Positions 1 through 10,724 of a stretch of 64,000 bases of DNA are shown here, one piece after another. Below the pieces are notes generated by a model, which was not told the origin of the DNA, ran no database searches, and saw only the letters and a program-made list of their open reading frames with translations. The position numbers were made by a program, and so were the translations under genes. Position 1 is the first letter of the stretch. Each line of letters starts with the position of its first letter. Source of the stretch: Clavelina lepadiformis. Lineage: Eukaryota; Chordata; Ascidiacea; Aplousobranchia; Clavelinidae. The DNA lies in the NCBI RefSeq assembly GCF_947623445.1, contig NC_135240.1:27962001-28026000 (forward strand), in the 5' to 3' direction.

Positions 1-1004
1 CACGCCTGTTTTGCTGCACATAGCAACGCTAGCACATGTTGTTCTCATTTTGTTGAATGCATCATTTCTAAATACTTGTATTTTTTGCAATTTCTTTGTG
101 TCCTCTTCATTTTACAGTTTTGCGCATTCATTTTCTCTCTCCAGCAAATAGGTTACAAATATAAACAATGTCATATATAATTGCAGAATGTCATTCATGT
201 GGTATCCATCCAACACTATATTATGTTGAGATTGTTTTAAAACAATGACCAGTGGTGGTCAAAGTAATCACATAAGTTACTTAAGTAGAAGTACTATTCT
301 CCCTGAAAAAATGTAAGTCACTATAAGTGCAAGTATTGTGGTTTGAAAGCTGCTCTCAAGTATGAAGTAGAACCTTTTGAACTACTGAAATAACAAGTAG
401 TTTGAGAAGTAATTATTGATATGAAATGAGGTTATGAAAGTACAGATTACCAAGAGCTTGCTGAAACCAATACAGCTGCAGGGAAATACATTAATGTATA
501 AAGCTAGTTAGTTGCAGATAGGCTAAAACTTTGTCCTTTGTCAGAGTATTTCATGAAAATCAAGTTGCAGACGCTTTATAAATATGTGAATACTAAACAA
601 AATTATTTTCCAACTACAACACTAACAATTTTCTACTTATAAAACATAAGCCAAATTTCTCACTATTTTTTCGTTAACAATTTATTGGCAAGACCATTTT
701 CAAAAAGCTATGCTGGGAGCTGATAACGTGACGTCACAACTCACATAGTTGGATCGCCTTCGAACATGGTTCAAGCACATATCGTATCAATGAAAATTTG
801 CTGTCGGAAAACTCATTTCGACGAATGTAGTGAGCGCGTTGGTCAGACAAATATTTTTGCAGTAAAAGATGATTGACTAATTATTATAAGTGGGTTTTTA
901 ATTAAATAAGAGTTATCTGTATGTGTACTTTGTGACCTTGCTATCTACAAGAGCACTTTCATGCTCAACTATTTGGTATAATAGTACTGGTATGGTAGTG
1001 AGCA
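1..1004. repeat. Block P, partial third copy
   Basis: Non-coding segment that matches 33201-34188 and 58345-59345 almost base for base, including the recurrent motif GTTACTTAAGTAGAAGTACT near 280. Only the right-hand third of the 3-kb block P lies in the window. It ends near 1004, where block Q starts. I see no gene in it. The motif resembles ends of dispersed repeats in other animals, but I could not find a matching inverted end, so it is not called a transposon. Confidence 0.8.
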
Positions 1005-2161
1005 AGCAACAATATTTTAGTTCTGTGCATAGCTCGTTGATTTGTAGAATTTTAAGTTCAGTGCATAACAGTTTCATTAACACACAACTTTATAGTCGCT
1101 AAGTAACTGATGACGCTAACGCTACTGATGTAGGGATAGTAGATCAATTCCAACGATATTGAAACATCAGCGTCAACTTTCAATTCCGATCTGGTTGCGT
1201 CTTATGATAAGATGACTGATAGATCTTAATTCCACTCAGAAACTGTTCTTTCAATAGTTTTATTTATAAGTACTGCTTACAGAATTCTTGATAACTATAA
1301 ACTTAGCAGAATTAGAACAACCGCATGAGTGAATATTTGAAATCATGAGTATACGGACAAAATGTACAAATATGTATATACGTACTACAACAATAAATTA
1401 ATTGGCTAGCATTTCTCACGTACATCGAAAACTGGTTATAACAATTCGTTGATAAACTTGGTACTAATTTCCTAACTGTATATAACAATTCGTTGTTAAA
1501 TTTGGTATTAATTTCCTGACCATGATTGTAGAAAATACTCCGAAGCCTGAGAAACCTGTTACTGAAACTTAGCCAGATTGTTCAACTACGTCATTTATAC
1601 CAATAATGCTACATGTGACTTATGACTGTGACAAAGAACAATGGAGAAAAGAAATCTGAAAACCATATATCGCACATAACTACTCCATTTCAACCAACAT
1701 CAAATTCAATATGTAATTGATTTACTAACTGCAAGCCCCAAAAATAGGCCATACAGGAAACATGAATTTGAGAATTGCAAATGACGTAATAACTACTGTA
1801 AGCGTGGTTGATTATAGCGTATTCACAGCCAAATCTGAGGTAAATATTTTTCAATTAATGGCTAATAATGATTAATAAAACCCGCCTTATACACAAGCGA
1901 TTTAATGAAAGATTATGTGGATTATATTTCTAAATTTTCCTTTATAAAGTAGCATACACTCCATTGTTTCATGCTATTACGGTTCAACATGTCCCAGTCA
2001 ATGTTTTGTATTTATGTTGAAAATATACTTTTCTCGAGTATCATATTTTGGGTACTCGAAAGTTGAGGAGAACTAATATTTGTAGACGACAACTTCTAAA
2101 CCATTCACATTCCCATGACTGACAATCTGAAATCAGGACCTGTGGTTTACTTTGTATATAG

Positions 2162-2549
2162 CAGGGGTGGGCAAACTGCGGCTCACCGGCATGTTTTTTT
2201 GTGGCTCTTCTAGTCAAATCATAAAATTCCAAAAACATTGTAAAGGCTACCAAGAGTACCGTTTATGAACGTTTCTGTCTATTTTAGGCCAGCATTTAGT
2301 TTATGACGTAACACTAGACATAGAATCCGACATTATTTTCAGGTATAGATTCTATGCTTTATGGGAAAGATGGTCAAAGTGCTCCTTGCCGTCATGTTTT
2401 TTATGAATCTTCTAGCTGAAAAGTAATATCCCAAAATGAATACTAATGATATAATAACTAAATTAACAATCATTACTGATTTTGCGGCTCGCTGGTGTTT
2501 ATAGTTTTCCGCAAGTGACTCTTTCTTTGAACAAGTTTGCTCACCCCTG
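2162..2549. mobile_element. Non-autonomous hAT element (MITE), 388 bp
   Basis: The left end is CAGGGGTGGGCAAACT and the right end reads AGTTTGCTCACCCCTG, forming imperfect terminal inverted repeats of the hAT type. Both sides carry the identical 8-bp target duplication GTATATAG (2154-2161 and 2550-2557). It has no coding capacity. A paralogous copy of the same insertion sits at 26315-26500 with an internal deletion, so the insertion predates duplication of block Q. Confidence 0.88.
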
Positions 2550-3829
2550 GTATATAGCCAACATTTCCTTACTTAAACTGCTTCTTCTCATATACGAGCA
2601 ATTTTCTGTTCTAGATAAAAATGTGCAACAATGATTGTCATTGCAAAAAGTTAACAACAAAAGCGATTCATCAGAATGACGCATCTGAACCATCGCGGAT
2701 TTCAGCCACAACTGCGGCGGATTCGAGCTACGTGTTTGGCTTAATTTTTTGCGACAAACCGCACTTGTGACGAATCCGGGACAAATACGTGGCGCATGTG
2801 AAGGCTCCGGGCACACTTGTGCCACATTAGTGGCTCAATTTTTTGCCCCACTGGCACGAAATCGTGTACACAAACTCACAGTCTACAACCGTGGTTGATC
2901 TAGTGGACAGTTTTAAATCTGGGCAATATTTTAAATATACACAAAAAAGCAAAATAATAAACCTGCAACAATCGGAAACTGCACAAAAGCCTAGCTCTGT
3001 AACCGGGACTCTAACAATGAGGAATCCTAGCCTAGTTTAAGTCATGCAAAGGTTTTCTCAGTCCGAGTATAAACATCAATTACACATTATGATTAATAGC
3101 GGCACAGTACCATACAAATATAAAACACCAACATACGTGCCAATGTTTCTGGCTTACACCAGTTAGTTTCCAATTGACATACTTTATTTCAGGATTCCCC
3201 CAATTTGATATTTACATATCTTATCATAGAAATCTAGAAAGATTATGGTGGCTGAACTGTGTTAACCCAGTGAAAAGAAAAATATTAAAAAAATAAGTTG
3301 GCATTCTATAAGGTTAACTTTTATTTTCAGATTGTTTACTACCTATAAAACTTTGAGAATTTTCATTATTCATAGAAATCTAATATGATTGAGTGTATTT
3401 GTAATTATTTATTAGCGGCGGCGCAGTCCCGCTCGTCCGGCTTAATGGTAAAAAGTACTACACGGCAAGATCGTAGCAAAGCGGGTAGCCCCAAAATATA
3501 TAGGTTCGCTTAGACTGGAAAACTGATTTGCAAATTAGGCTATTTCAAACCGTGCATTTAGTTAGGCCTAAGTGATCGTGATTCTATACACTGTTCTAAA
3601 CATAGGTTTTAAAACTTGCTGCAAGTAGGCCTAAAGCACAAATTTTCAAGATCACTGTTATTTTCATTTGCTGACAACTTTACGGTTTACTATAGAATGT
3701 CTTCTTACAGAAACAAAGAACATTTACACCGTGCATAGACCAATGCGAATTGAAAAAAAATACAATTTTACGAGCAAGGTTAAAAATTCTATTGCAATTT
3801 TTTAAAATGACAGAAACAAGCATTACTGT

Positions 3830-4260
3830 AACTCAATTTGTGATAAAATCTCCTAACCCGAAAGCAAACTCATTTACGGACCCACATGGATATGTGGCCA
3901 CATCAATACCAGATTTGTTCAAATCATTTTACAAAATGGCAATTTGGAAACTCATGAAAGTTCTCACTGGAGAGCGTCGTTATCAAAGTGATGCTGCAAA
4001 TCAATTTCACGAAACAGCAGTTTGGGAATTTACATGAAATTTCACTTTAGAGAGTGTCCTTACCAATGCTATGTGTGTTGCAAATCATTTTCAGAAAATA
4101 GCAATTGGCTGTGTCATATGAAAGTTCACACTGTTTAGAGTATGTGATGTTTGCTGCAATTCATTTACACAAAGCGGTTATTTCTAGTGTCATATGACAA
4201 TTCACAACATAAGGTGACCACATCAGTGCCCTAATTGTGATAAGTTGTTTAAGTTGAAGG
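3830..4260 (+). pseudogene. Decayed C2H2 zinc-finger array
   Basis: Broken fingers can be followed through several frameshifts and stops. The clearest piece, near 4060-4130, reads CYVCCKSFSENSNWLCHMKV, and further fragments lie on both sides. Homologous relics occur at 28490-28900 and 39530-39940, each damaged differently. No open reading frame long enough for a product remains. It is best seen as an old B-type gene that was carried inside block Q when it duplicated. Confidence 0.8.
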
Positions 4261-4867
4261 CACAATTGTTTTGAATTTGTTTTTCTCATTTTGTTTATTT
4301 TATTTGAAAGTTCACAACAAAGCATGACCTCAGAAATAATGACACTTGGACAAGCTGTTTGGACATAAATCTACTCTTAAAAATAATTTTCCTGTTATTC
4401 TTACAGAATCTGTTCTTCAGAAAATCGTGGTTTTTACACCATTTTTGCTGCAACATTTCAAGATTGTTTTCAAATTTTCGTGCATAAATGCCGTAATTTG
4501 GATAAAGTTAAGAAAATATTTGCACCCAACCCCACACTCCCATAACTACTTCTACTATTGACCGACTTTCAAACTTTACTTTGGACTTTATGTGAAGTTT
4601 TCAGTTAACATGTTAATTTTATCTGTTATAAGTGGAGATGTTGTAATCATAAAATTAATCTTTAACTTGAATTTTATCTTAACAGGTACTTGATATTACC
4701 TACAATTTTTACAGTGTTGCATGTTCATTTACTTTCCCCAGCAAAAAGGTTACAGATATAAACAATGTCATATATAATCATGGAATGTCATTGATGTGGT
4801 ATCCATCCAACACAACATTAACGATCATTTTCTGTTTTGTTTAGCTACCAACTTCATAGATTACTAT

Positions 4868-5213
4868 GAACTGTCATCCAAGTTATAAGTATGTCGAGAT
4901 TATATTGCAACAAATCAGTGATATGATGTGATAAATGGAATTTATCAAAATGCAAGAAAACATGAAAAGAGATATATTCAAAACTTATTGCTTACCAAGA
5001 AGAATCGATGCAGGACTAGAAGGTGTCTTACTTTGAGACCGGTCTCCAAATTACTCCAATGTTAAATAGTGTTGTTCCTCAGTCAGAAAATAAAGCAAAT
5101 GAATTCAAAGGCGCTGTTGCTGATTTTGAAAACTTAAATAAAAGATTGATTGAAACAAAAAATACAAATACAACACATTTTTGTTGTGAATTACTTTCAC
5201 ATCTGCGACACTA
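4868..5213 (+). pseudogene. Relic of an A/B-type leader with internal deletion
   Basis: Starts at an ATG-AAC-TGT-CAT-CCA that matches the MECHP start of A-type genes, then shows remnants of the coiled coil (ILQQISDMM, then a stop). From 5023 the B-type leader is readable (MSYFETGLQITPMLNSVVPQ). The leader runs to the first finger Cys pair and jumps directly to the terminal decayed finger (ELLSHLRH), so the whole finger array has been deleted. A sister relic with the same deletion is at 29218-29560. Confidence 0.75.
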
Positions 5214-5961
5214 GCTATTTGCGACACTGGAGAGTGACGACGGTGTTCTTGTTGTGAGAAGTCGTTCGGATTGAAGTCGTATTATTCAGTTAACAGGAAA
5301 GTTTAACACAAATGATCACCAGAGAAATTATGATATTTTAAACATCTATTTGGACATGAATCTACGTTTAAAAATCATTTACATTTTATTCTTAGAGATT
5401 TTGTTGTTTAATGATTCATGTTTTGAAATCATTTTTGCTACAACATTTCAAGATTGTTTTCTTTATACAAAGACATATATGTTTAAGGCCATAGTTGACA
5501 TAAATCTTGTAACAATACTGTTATTTTTTGTTTTAGATTTGTTTACTTTTTCATGTAAGTAATTTAGTATTATTTAAAAACTTGAACTTCATTCGGCAAA
5601 GCTAGAGATGAATTTGTTAAAAACTTTGTTATAACTTGTTTTTCTGAACGTTTTTCACTTTTGTATGTTAAGCTAATGTTTATGCTGCTCTCTTTTGTTT
5701 TGTATGCTGTATAGTTGCATAACCATGATGACATAGACATCAACTAAGTTTTTTTTACAGGATTTTGTAACTATAGTTATTTAGAAGTCAATAATTGTGT
5801 TTTGAAATATAAATTTTTCATAAGTTCAATACCAAATGGGATACGCCGCAACCATCAGATGTAAAGTCTGAATTAGTTTATTTTCATATCGGAGCCATAA
5901 AGAAGAATCGATGCAGCATTGAGAGGCGTCTTGCTTTGAGACCGGTCACCAAATAACTCCA
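5214..5961 (+). other. Recurrent inter-gene spacer with candidate 5' intron
   Basis: This spacer type precedes every B-type gene. It holds frame-broken finger remnants, a donor-like CAT|GTAAGT at about 5552, a conserved block starting CTGCTCTCTTTTGTTTTG near 5688 and running to about 5755, and a polypyrimidine-plus-acceptor TTTTTTTACAG at about 5760. The leader upstream of 5962 is damaged: the ATG used by the 9597 gene is ATA here and one G is missing. No protein product is assigned to the spacer. Confidence 0.55.
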
Positions 5962-7032
5962 ATGTTGAATAGTATTGTCCATCAGTCGGAGAATGTAGCA
6001 AATGAATTCAAAGGCACCGTTGCTGATTCCGAAAACCCAAATCAAAAGATTGTACAAAAATACAACGATTGCAATATGTCAGCTTTCAAGTTTTCTGATA
6101 AAGAAAAGATAAATGGTAAAAACATTAAAAGCAATATTGGATATTTGATGGCAACTAAAGAAAAAGACAAAGGAAAGCATTTTTGCTGCAAAGTTTGTGA
6201 TAAATCTTTTAAAAAACAATCAAACTTGAATTCTCATTCAAGGACTCACACTGGTGAACAGCCATATCAATGCCGGATTTGTTGCAAATCATTTTCAAAA
6301 AATAGCAATTTGCAGCGTCATATGAAAGTCCACACTGGAGAGCGACCTTATCAATGTGTTGTTTGCTGCAAATCATTTTCACAAAACAGCAGTTTACAGC
6401 ATCATATGAAAATCCACACTGGAAAGTGTCCTTATCAATGCAATGTTTGTTGCAAATCATTTTCACAAAATAGCAATTTGCAGCGTCATATGAAAGTCCA
6501 CACTGGAGAGCAACCTTATCAATGTGTTGTTTGTTGCAAATCATTTTCACAAAACAGAAGTTTGCAGCGTCATATGAAAGTCCACACTGGAGAGCGCCCT
6601 TATAAATGTCAGGATTGTTGCAAATCATTTTCACTCAACAGTAGTTTGAAAACTCATAAGAAAATCCACACTGGAGAGCGTCGTTATCAATGTGATGTTT
6701 GTTGCAAATCATTTTCACAACACAGCACTTTGCAGCGTCATATGAAAGTTCATACTGGTGAGCGCCCTTATAAATGTCAGGTTTGTTGCAAATCATTTTC
6801 ACGAAACAGTAGTTTGAAAACTCATATGAATGTCCACACTGGAGAGCGCCCTCATCAATGCGATGTTTGTTTCAAATCATTTTCACAACACAGCCATTTA
6901 CAGCAACATATGAAAGTCCATACTGGAGAGCGTCCTTATCAATGTCAGACTTGCTGCAAATCATTTTCAACTAACAGCAATTTGCAGCGTCATATGAAAG
7001 TCCACATTGGAGAACATCCTTATCAAAGCTAA
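5962..7032 (+). CDS. B-type C2H2 zinc-finger protein, 10 fingers
   Basis: Encodes 356 residues. Residues 1-73 are a lysine- and asparagine-rich leader; from about residue 74 ten C2H2 fingers follow in 28-residue steps with HTGE-type linkers, and an eleventh is cut short (PYQS then stop). Fingers follow CxxC-12-HxxxH with an unusual Cys directly after the second zinc Cys (for example YQCNVCCKSFS). Such proteins bind DNA in the nucleus; the target is unknown. The start chosen is the first ATG after a frame break in the longer leader seen in its paralogues, so this gene is either 5'-shortened or partly decayed, or it uses an upstream exon. A-type gene 8189 follows on the same strand. Confidence 0.85.
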   Translation: MLNSIVHQSENVANEFKGTVADSENPNQKIVQKYNDCNMSAFKFSDKEKINGKNIKSNIGYLMATKEKDKGKHFCCKVCDKSFKKQSNLNSHSRTHTGEQPYQCRICCKSFSKNSNLQRHMKVHTGERPYQCVVCCKSFSQNSSLQHHMKIHTGKCPYQCNVCCKSFSQNSNLQRHMKVHTGEQPYQCVVCCKSFSQNRSLQRHMKVHTGERPYKCQDCCKSFSLNSSLKTHKKIHTGERRYQCDVCCKSFSQHSTLQRHMKVHTGERPYKCQVCCKSFSRNSSLKTHMNVHTGERPHQCDVCFKSFSQHSHLQQHMKVHTGERPYQCQTCCKSFSTNSNLQRHMKVHIGEHPYQS

Positions 7033-8188
7033 TTTGATACAACATTTTTTTTTAGATTTGTTTACTTTGTCATGTAACTGATTGATTGTCATTTATAAAC
7101 TTGAGCTTCAACCAGCAAAGTTTTGTTACAAGTTTATAACCTTTTTTTCTAAAAATTTTTCACTTTTGTATGTTAAGTTATTGTTTTGTGCTGCTCTCTT
7201 TTGTTTTGTATGCTGTATAGGTGCATAACCATGGTGACATAGACATCAGCTGAGGTGTTTTACATGATTGCTTACCTATAAATATTTTAAAAACAAATTC
7301 TGTTTTTCAAGTATAAATTTTTTTCTAAAATGTAATTAGCCAAATTTATTTCATGAAATAACAGCATTCTTATCGTAAACTTTGTACAACATTTACTCAA
7401 AAACTCGTGGTAATGATAGAACTATGATTTGAACAAGAAAATAATAAGACTGAAAATAATACACTGCTGATAAAACCCAACACACATTATTTTGTGTTTG
7501 ACATAAACTTTTCATCAGTTGGAGCAAAGTTATCAACATGTAACTGCAGTAATTTGCGTTTAACTACTACTTTTATCATTGATTGTCTTTCAAAGTTGGT
7601 CTGAATGTTATTTGGTTAATTTTTAATAGATTATTGAAAACATACTGTTAACATTTTGTTCATTTGCAAGAATTACGGTAAAAGGATATTTTTAGGAATC
7701 TGTTTTTCACATTTATTTATGTTTTGTCAAATAGAATGTTTTTAGATTTTTCCAATTTATAATCTTTCTATAATATCATGTGTTTATAGCCTAAAGCAAC
7801 GATCTCTAAACTCTGGGTCAATGTTTATAATACAATAACTTTGTGACACTTTTAACAATATTTTTTTGTCAAATGCTCGATTGATTATTATGTTGTTTGC
7901 AAAGGGAGCTCTTTACATGGTTTGTTATCCAAGTAATTTACTGTTAAATTTTGCTGATGTTGATTTCTTGGTTCAGTGTTGTTTCTTCTTAACCTTTGCA
8001 TGAGATGCAACTCTGAAATTCTGCAAACTACCACACTAAGCCTAACTGTTATGGTCTTTGTTGTCATCTTATGCTGTGTTGTTCAAACACGGTGCGCAAT
8101 GTGTCCAAATATGTTTTATTTCAAACTTGACATTACAGCGTACTTTCTGTATTTTTATAATAGGAGTTTAAAAATGTTATTATTTAGT
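7033..8188 (+). other. Spacer between B gene and A gene, with presumed 5' intron
   Basis: Contains the conserved spacer block (about 7190-7260), then AT-rich DNA shared with 11280-12216 and 16120-17055. The 200 bases before the A-type ATG stay open in all four A copies and would encode a hydrophobic stretch, but a good acceptor (TTTTTATAATAG) sits at about 8163 and the open frame is T-rich. I therefore treat it as intron or 5' untranslated sequence. No gene seen otherwise. Confidence 0.5.
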
Positions 8189-8869
8189 ATGGAGTGTCAT
8201 CCAAGTGGTTTGCCAGTAGCCATTATATTAAAAAAAATTAGTGACCTGATTTTGCAAGAATTAAAATCAATGCGACAAGAAATGAATTTGAAGTTTGCCA
8301 AAATGCAAGAAAACATGAAAGATATGTATTCAAAGCTTCTTGCAGAAGTAAGAAAAAGTGAAACCACAAACAATGTAATGCCAGTTGAAGAACCATCGCA
8401 ACCAGCGAATGTAGAAACTGATATTGGTATTTGTATTGAAGAAGTTTATTCAGAGAAGGCGTCAGTTTGTCGTCATCTTATGCCTACTAAAAAAGAACCT
8501 TTACAGGATTGGGAGATTTCACGGTTTGATACTGGTGATAAAATTGCTCCCATGATAAAAAAGATTGTCTTTCAGTCAGAGATTGAAAGAAATGTCACAA
8601 TCAAGGATGAAGTTTTCGATTTTGAAAACTTAAATGAAAGAAACTCACTAGTAAAATTCCACACATCTCGATTGGACAAATGCACATCAAGTGATAAACG
8701 CAATACTAACAAGGTTATGCAGTCTCCAATAAATGTTGAAAATGACAAAAACAAACATTTCTGTTGCTCAGTTTGTGGTAAACCTTTCAAGCGAAAAGCA
8801 AGCTTGAAAGCTCATTTAAGGAGTCGCACAGTAGAGCGGCCATATCCATGCGACGTTGGTTCCAAATAA
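8189..8869 (+). CDS. A-type coiled-coil protein with one degenerate zinc finger
   Basis: Encodes 226 residues from the conserved start MECHPSGLPVAI. Residues about 12-60 form a heptad-like helix (ILQELKSMRQEMNLKFAKMQ and onward) that should be a coiled coil. A Glu-rich linker follows, with SUMO-type motif TIKDE, then one finger (CSVCGKPFKRKASLKAH) whose last ligand is Arg instead of His. A second finger begins (YPCDVGSK) but a TAA replaces a Ser codon. If made, the protein would dimerise but hardly bind DNA by itself. It may be a truncated regulator or an early pseudogene. The leader is homologous to that of B-type genes, which lack the coil. Confidence 0.65.
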   Translation: MECHPSGLPVAIILKKISDLILQELKSMRQEMNLKFAKMQENMKDMYSKLLAEVRKSETTNNVMPVEEPSQPANVETDIGICIEEVYSEKASVCRHLMPTKKEPLQDWEISRFDTGDKIAPMIKKIVFQSEIERNVTIKDEVFDFENLNERNSLVKFHTSRLDKCTSSDKRNTNKVMQSPINVENDKNKHFCCSVCGKPFKRKASLKAHLRSRTVERPYPCDVGSK

Positions 8870-9160
8870 TTTTGCAAGCCAGCCATCTCCAAAGTCATAT
8901 GGCGGTACACACTGACTAGAATGCTTATAAATGCGGTGTTTTCTTTAAATTACTTTCACATCGGAGCTATTTGCAAAATCATTTGACAATTCACACCTAA
9001 GGGCGACGATAGCGGTGTTATTGTTGTGGGAAGTCGTTTGGTTTGAAGTCGTATTTATCAGGGCACAGGAAAGTTGATAACAAAAGGTCACCACAGAAAT
9101 GATGACATTTTGAAAAGCTATTTGGACATGAATCTACTTTTAAAAATCGTTTACATTTTA
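8870..9160 (+). pseudogene. Decayed fingers downstream of A gene
   Basis: Past the stop, finger sequence continues with frame changes: SHLQSHMAVHT-like near 8880-8915, YKCGVFFKLLSHRSYLQNHL near 8930-8995, and RCYCCGKSFGLKSYLSGHRK near 9020-9075. The last part ends in a half-finger (LFGHESTFKNRLHF). The same terminal pieces follow most genes of this cluster, so the ancestral arrays were longer and lost their ends to stop codons. Confidence 0.7.
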
Positions 9161-9596
9161 TTCTTAAAGATTCTGTTCTTTATTGATTCATATTTTGAAA
9201 TCATTTTTGCTACAACATTTCAAGATTGTTTTCTTGATACAAAGACAGATATGCTTAAGGCCTTAGTCGACATACATCTTGTAACAATATTTTTAGTTTT
9301 TTATTTGTTTACTTTGTCATGTAAGTGATTGAGTGTCATTTAAAAACTTGAGCTTCAATCAGCAAAGCTAGAGATGAATTTGTTAAAAACTTTGGTTTAA
9401 CTTATTTTTGTAAACATTTTTCACTTTCGTAAGTTAAGTTATTGTTTTGTGCTGCTCTCTTTTGTTTTGTATGTTAAATAGGTGCATAACCATGACGACA
9501 TAGACATCAGCTAAGTTTTTTTTTACAGGATTGTGTAACTATAAATATTTAAAAATCAACAATTGAAAAAATAAATACAAAAAATCAACAAGTTCA
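9161..9596 (+). promoter_or_regulatory. Conserved spacer upstream of B gene 9597
   Basis: Carries a donor-like CAT|GTAAGTG at about 9320, the conserved 65-70-bp block (about 9455-9520) with GTGCATAACCATGACGACAT, and an acceptor TTTTTTTTTACAG at about 9530, some 70 bases before the ATG. The pattern recurs before every B-type gene. It could be a promoter, a 5' non-coding exon with a short intron, or both. The sequence alone does not separate these. Confidence 0.45.
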
Positions 9597-10724
9597 ATGC
9601 CAAATGGGGATACGCCGCAACCATCAGACGTAAAGTCTGAATTAGTTTTTCTTCATATCGGAGCTGTCAAAGAAGAATCGATGCAGAATTCGGAGGCGTC
9701 TTGCTTTGAGACCGGTCACCAAATTACTCCAATGTTGAATAGTATTGTTCCTCAGTCGGAGAATGAAGCAAATAAATTCAAAGGCGCCGTTGCTGATTCC
9801 GAAAACCCAAATCAAAAGATTGTACAAAAATACAACGATTGCAACATGTCATCTTTGAAGTTTTCCGATAAAGAAAAGACAAATTGTAAAAACATTAAAA
9901 GCAATATTGGATATTTGATGGCAACTAAGGAAAAAGACAAAGGAAAGCATTTTAGTTGCAAAGTTTGTGATAAATCTTTTAAAACAAAATCAGACTTGAA
10001 TGTTCATTTAAGGACTCACACTGGTGAGCAGCCATATCAATGCCGGATTTGTTGCAAATCATTTTCAGAAAATAGCAATTTGCAGCGTCATATGAAAATC
10101 CACACTGGTGAGCGTCCTTATCAATGTGATGTTTGCTGCAGATCATTTTCACAAAACAGCAGTTTGCAATGTCATATGAAAATCCACACTGGAGAGCGCC
10201 CTTATCAATGTAATGTTTGCTGCAAATCATTTTCAAACAACAGTAATATGCAGCGTCATATGAAAGTCCACACTGGAGAGCGCCCTTATCAATGCGATAT
10301 TTGCTGCAAATCATTTTCAAATAACAGCAATTTGCAAACTCATAGGAAAGTCCATACTGGAGAGCGTCCTTATCAATGCGATGTTTGCTGCAAATCATTT
10401 TCACAAAGCCACCATTTGCGGTCTCATATGACAGTCCACACTGGTGAGCAGCCGTATCAATGTCAGATTTGTTGTAAATCATTTTCACAAAACAGCAGTT
10501 TGCAGCGTCATATGGAATCCCACACTGGGCAAGTTCCTTATCAATGTCAGGTTTGTTTCAAATCATTTGCACAAAAACGCAATTTACAAACTCATATGAG
10601 AGTCCACACTGGAGAGCGTCCTTATCAATGTGAAGTTTGTTCTAAATCATTTTCACGAAGCCACCATTTACAAACTCACATGAAAGTCCACACTGGAGAG
10701 CGTCCTCATCAAAGTGAAGTTTGA
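9597..10724 (+). CDS. B-type C2H2 zinc-finger protein, 9 fingers
   Basis: Encodes 375 residues with the full B leader: MPNGDTPQPSDVKSELVFLH, a VKEE SUMO-type site, MLNSIVPQSENEAN, then a Lys-rich stretch up to about residue 117. Nine fingers follow in 28-residue steps; a tenth is reduced to PHQSEV before the stop, because its first zinc Cys has become Ser. Finger -1, 3 and 6 positions differ between fingers (Q/R/N, N/S/H, R/T/C), while the framework YQCDVCCKSFS is almost fixed. The start is the first ATG after the acceptor-like site and matches the 29967 gene. Role inferred: nuclear DNA binding. It is identical in protein sequence to the 14436 copy. Confidence 0.9.
   Translation: MPNGDTPQPSDVKSELVFLHIGAVKEESMQNSEASCFETGHQITPMLNSIVPQSENEANKFKGAVADSENPNQKIVQKYNDCNMSSLKFSDKEKTNCKNIKSNIGYLMATKEKDKGKHFSCKVCDKSFKTKSDLNVHLRTHTGEQPYQCRICCKSFSENSNLQRHMKIHTGERPYQCDVCCRSFSQNSSLQCHMKIHTGERPYQCNVCCKSFSNNSNMQRHMKVHTGERPYQCDICCKSFSNNSNLQTHRKVHTGERPYQCDVCCKSFSQSHHLRSHMTVHTGEQPYQCQICCKSFSQNSSLQRHMESHTGQVPYQCQVCFKSFAQKRNLQTHMRVHTGERPYQCEVCSKSFSRSHHLQTHMKVHTGERPHQSEV

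Larger units (their letters stand above)
1005..5560. repeat. Block Q, copy 1 (segmental duplication)
   Basis: About 4.5 kb that reappears at 25142-29650 and in part at 36492-40695. All three copies keep the same order: AT-rich unique-looking DNA, a hAT MITE (lost from the third, shorter copy), a GC-richer stretch around 2690-3040, decayed zinc fingers and a decayed leader. In copies 1 and 2 a B-type finger gene follows directly. Apart from the listed MITE and gene relics I see no gene in it; small ORFs such as 2843-3040 are not maintained as genes across copies. Confidence 0.85.

Noticed and set aside
249..960. Possible transposon with a CAGTGGTGGTCAAAG end
   Set aside because: Three copies exist, but each is inside block P and no matching inverted end or target duplication was found.
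2690..3040. GC-richer stretch with a 65-codon frame, three copies, considered as SINE or tRNA-derived
   Set aside because: No A/B box or cloverleaf could be made out, and the copies are part of larger block Q, so no separate element is called.
7976..8188. Upstream extension of A genes encoding a possible membrane segment
   Set aside because: Open in all four copies, but T-rich, with a good splice acceptor and an in-frame 78-bp difference. Conserved similarity to relics begins at MECHP, so the extension is left out of the CDS.
9074..9328. Hydrophobic 60-80-residue frames recurring in spacers (also 5350-5562 and 54945-55145)
   Set aside because: Other spacer copies have stops in the same frame (for example near 11050). 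The frames come from T-rich decayed fingers and are not maintained.
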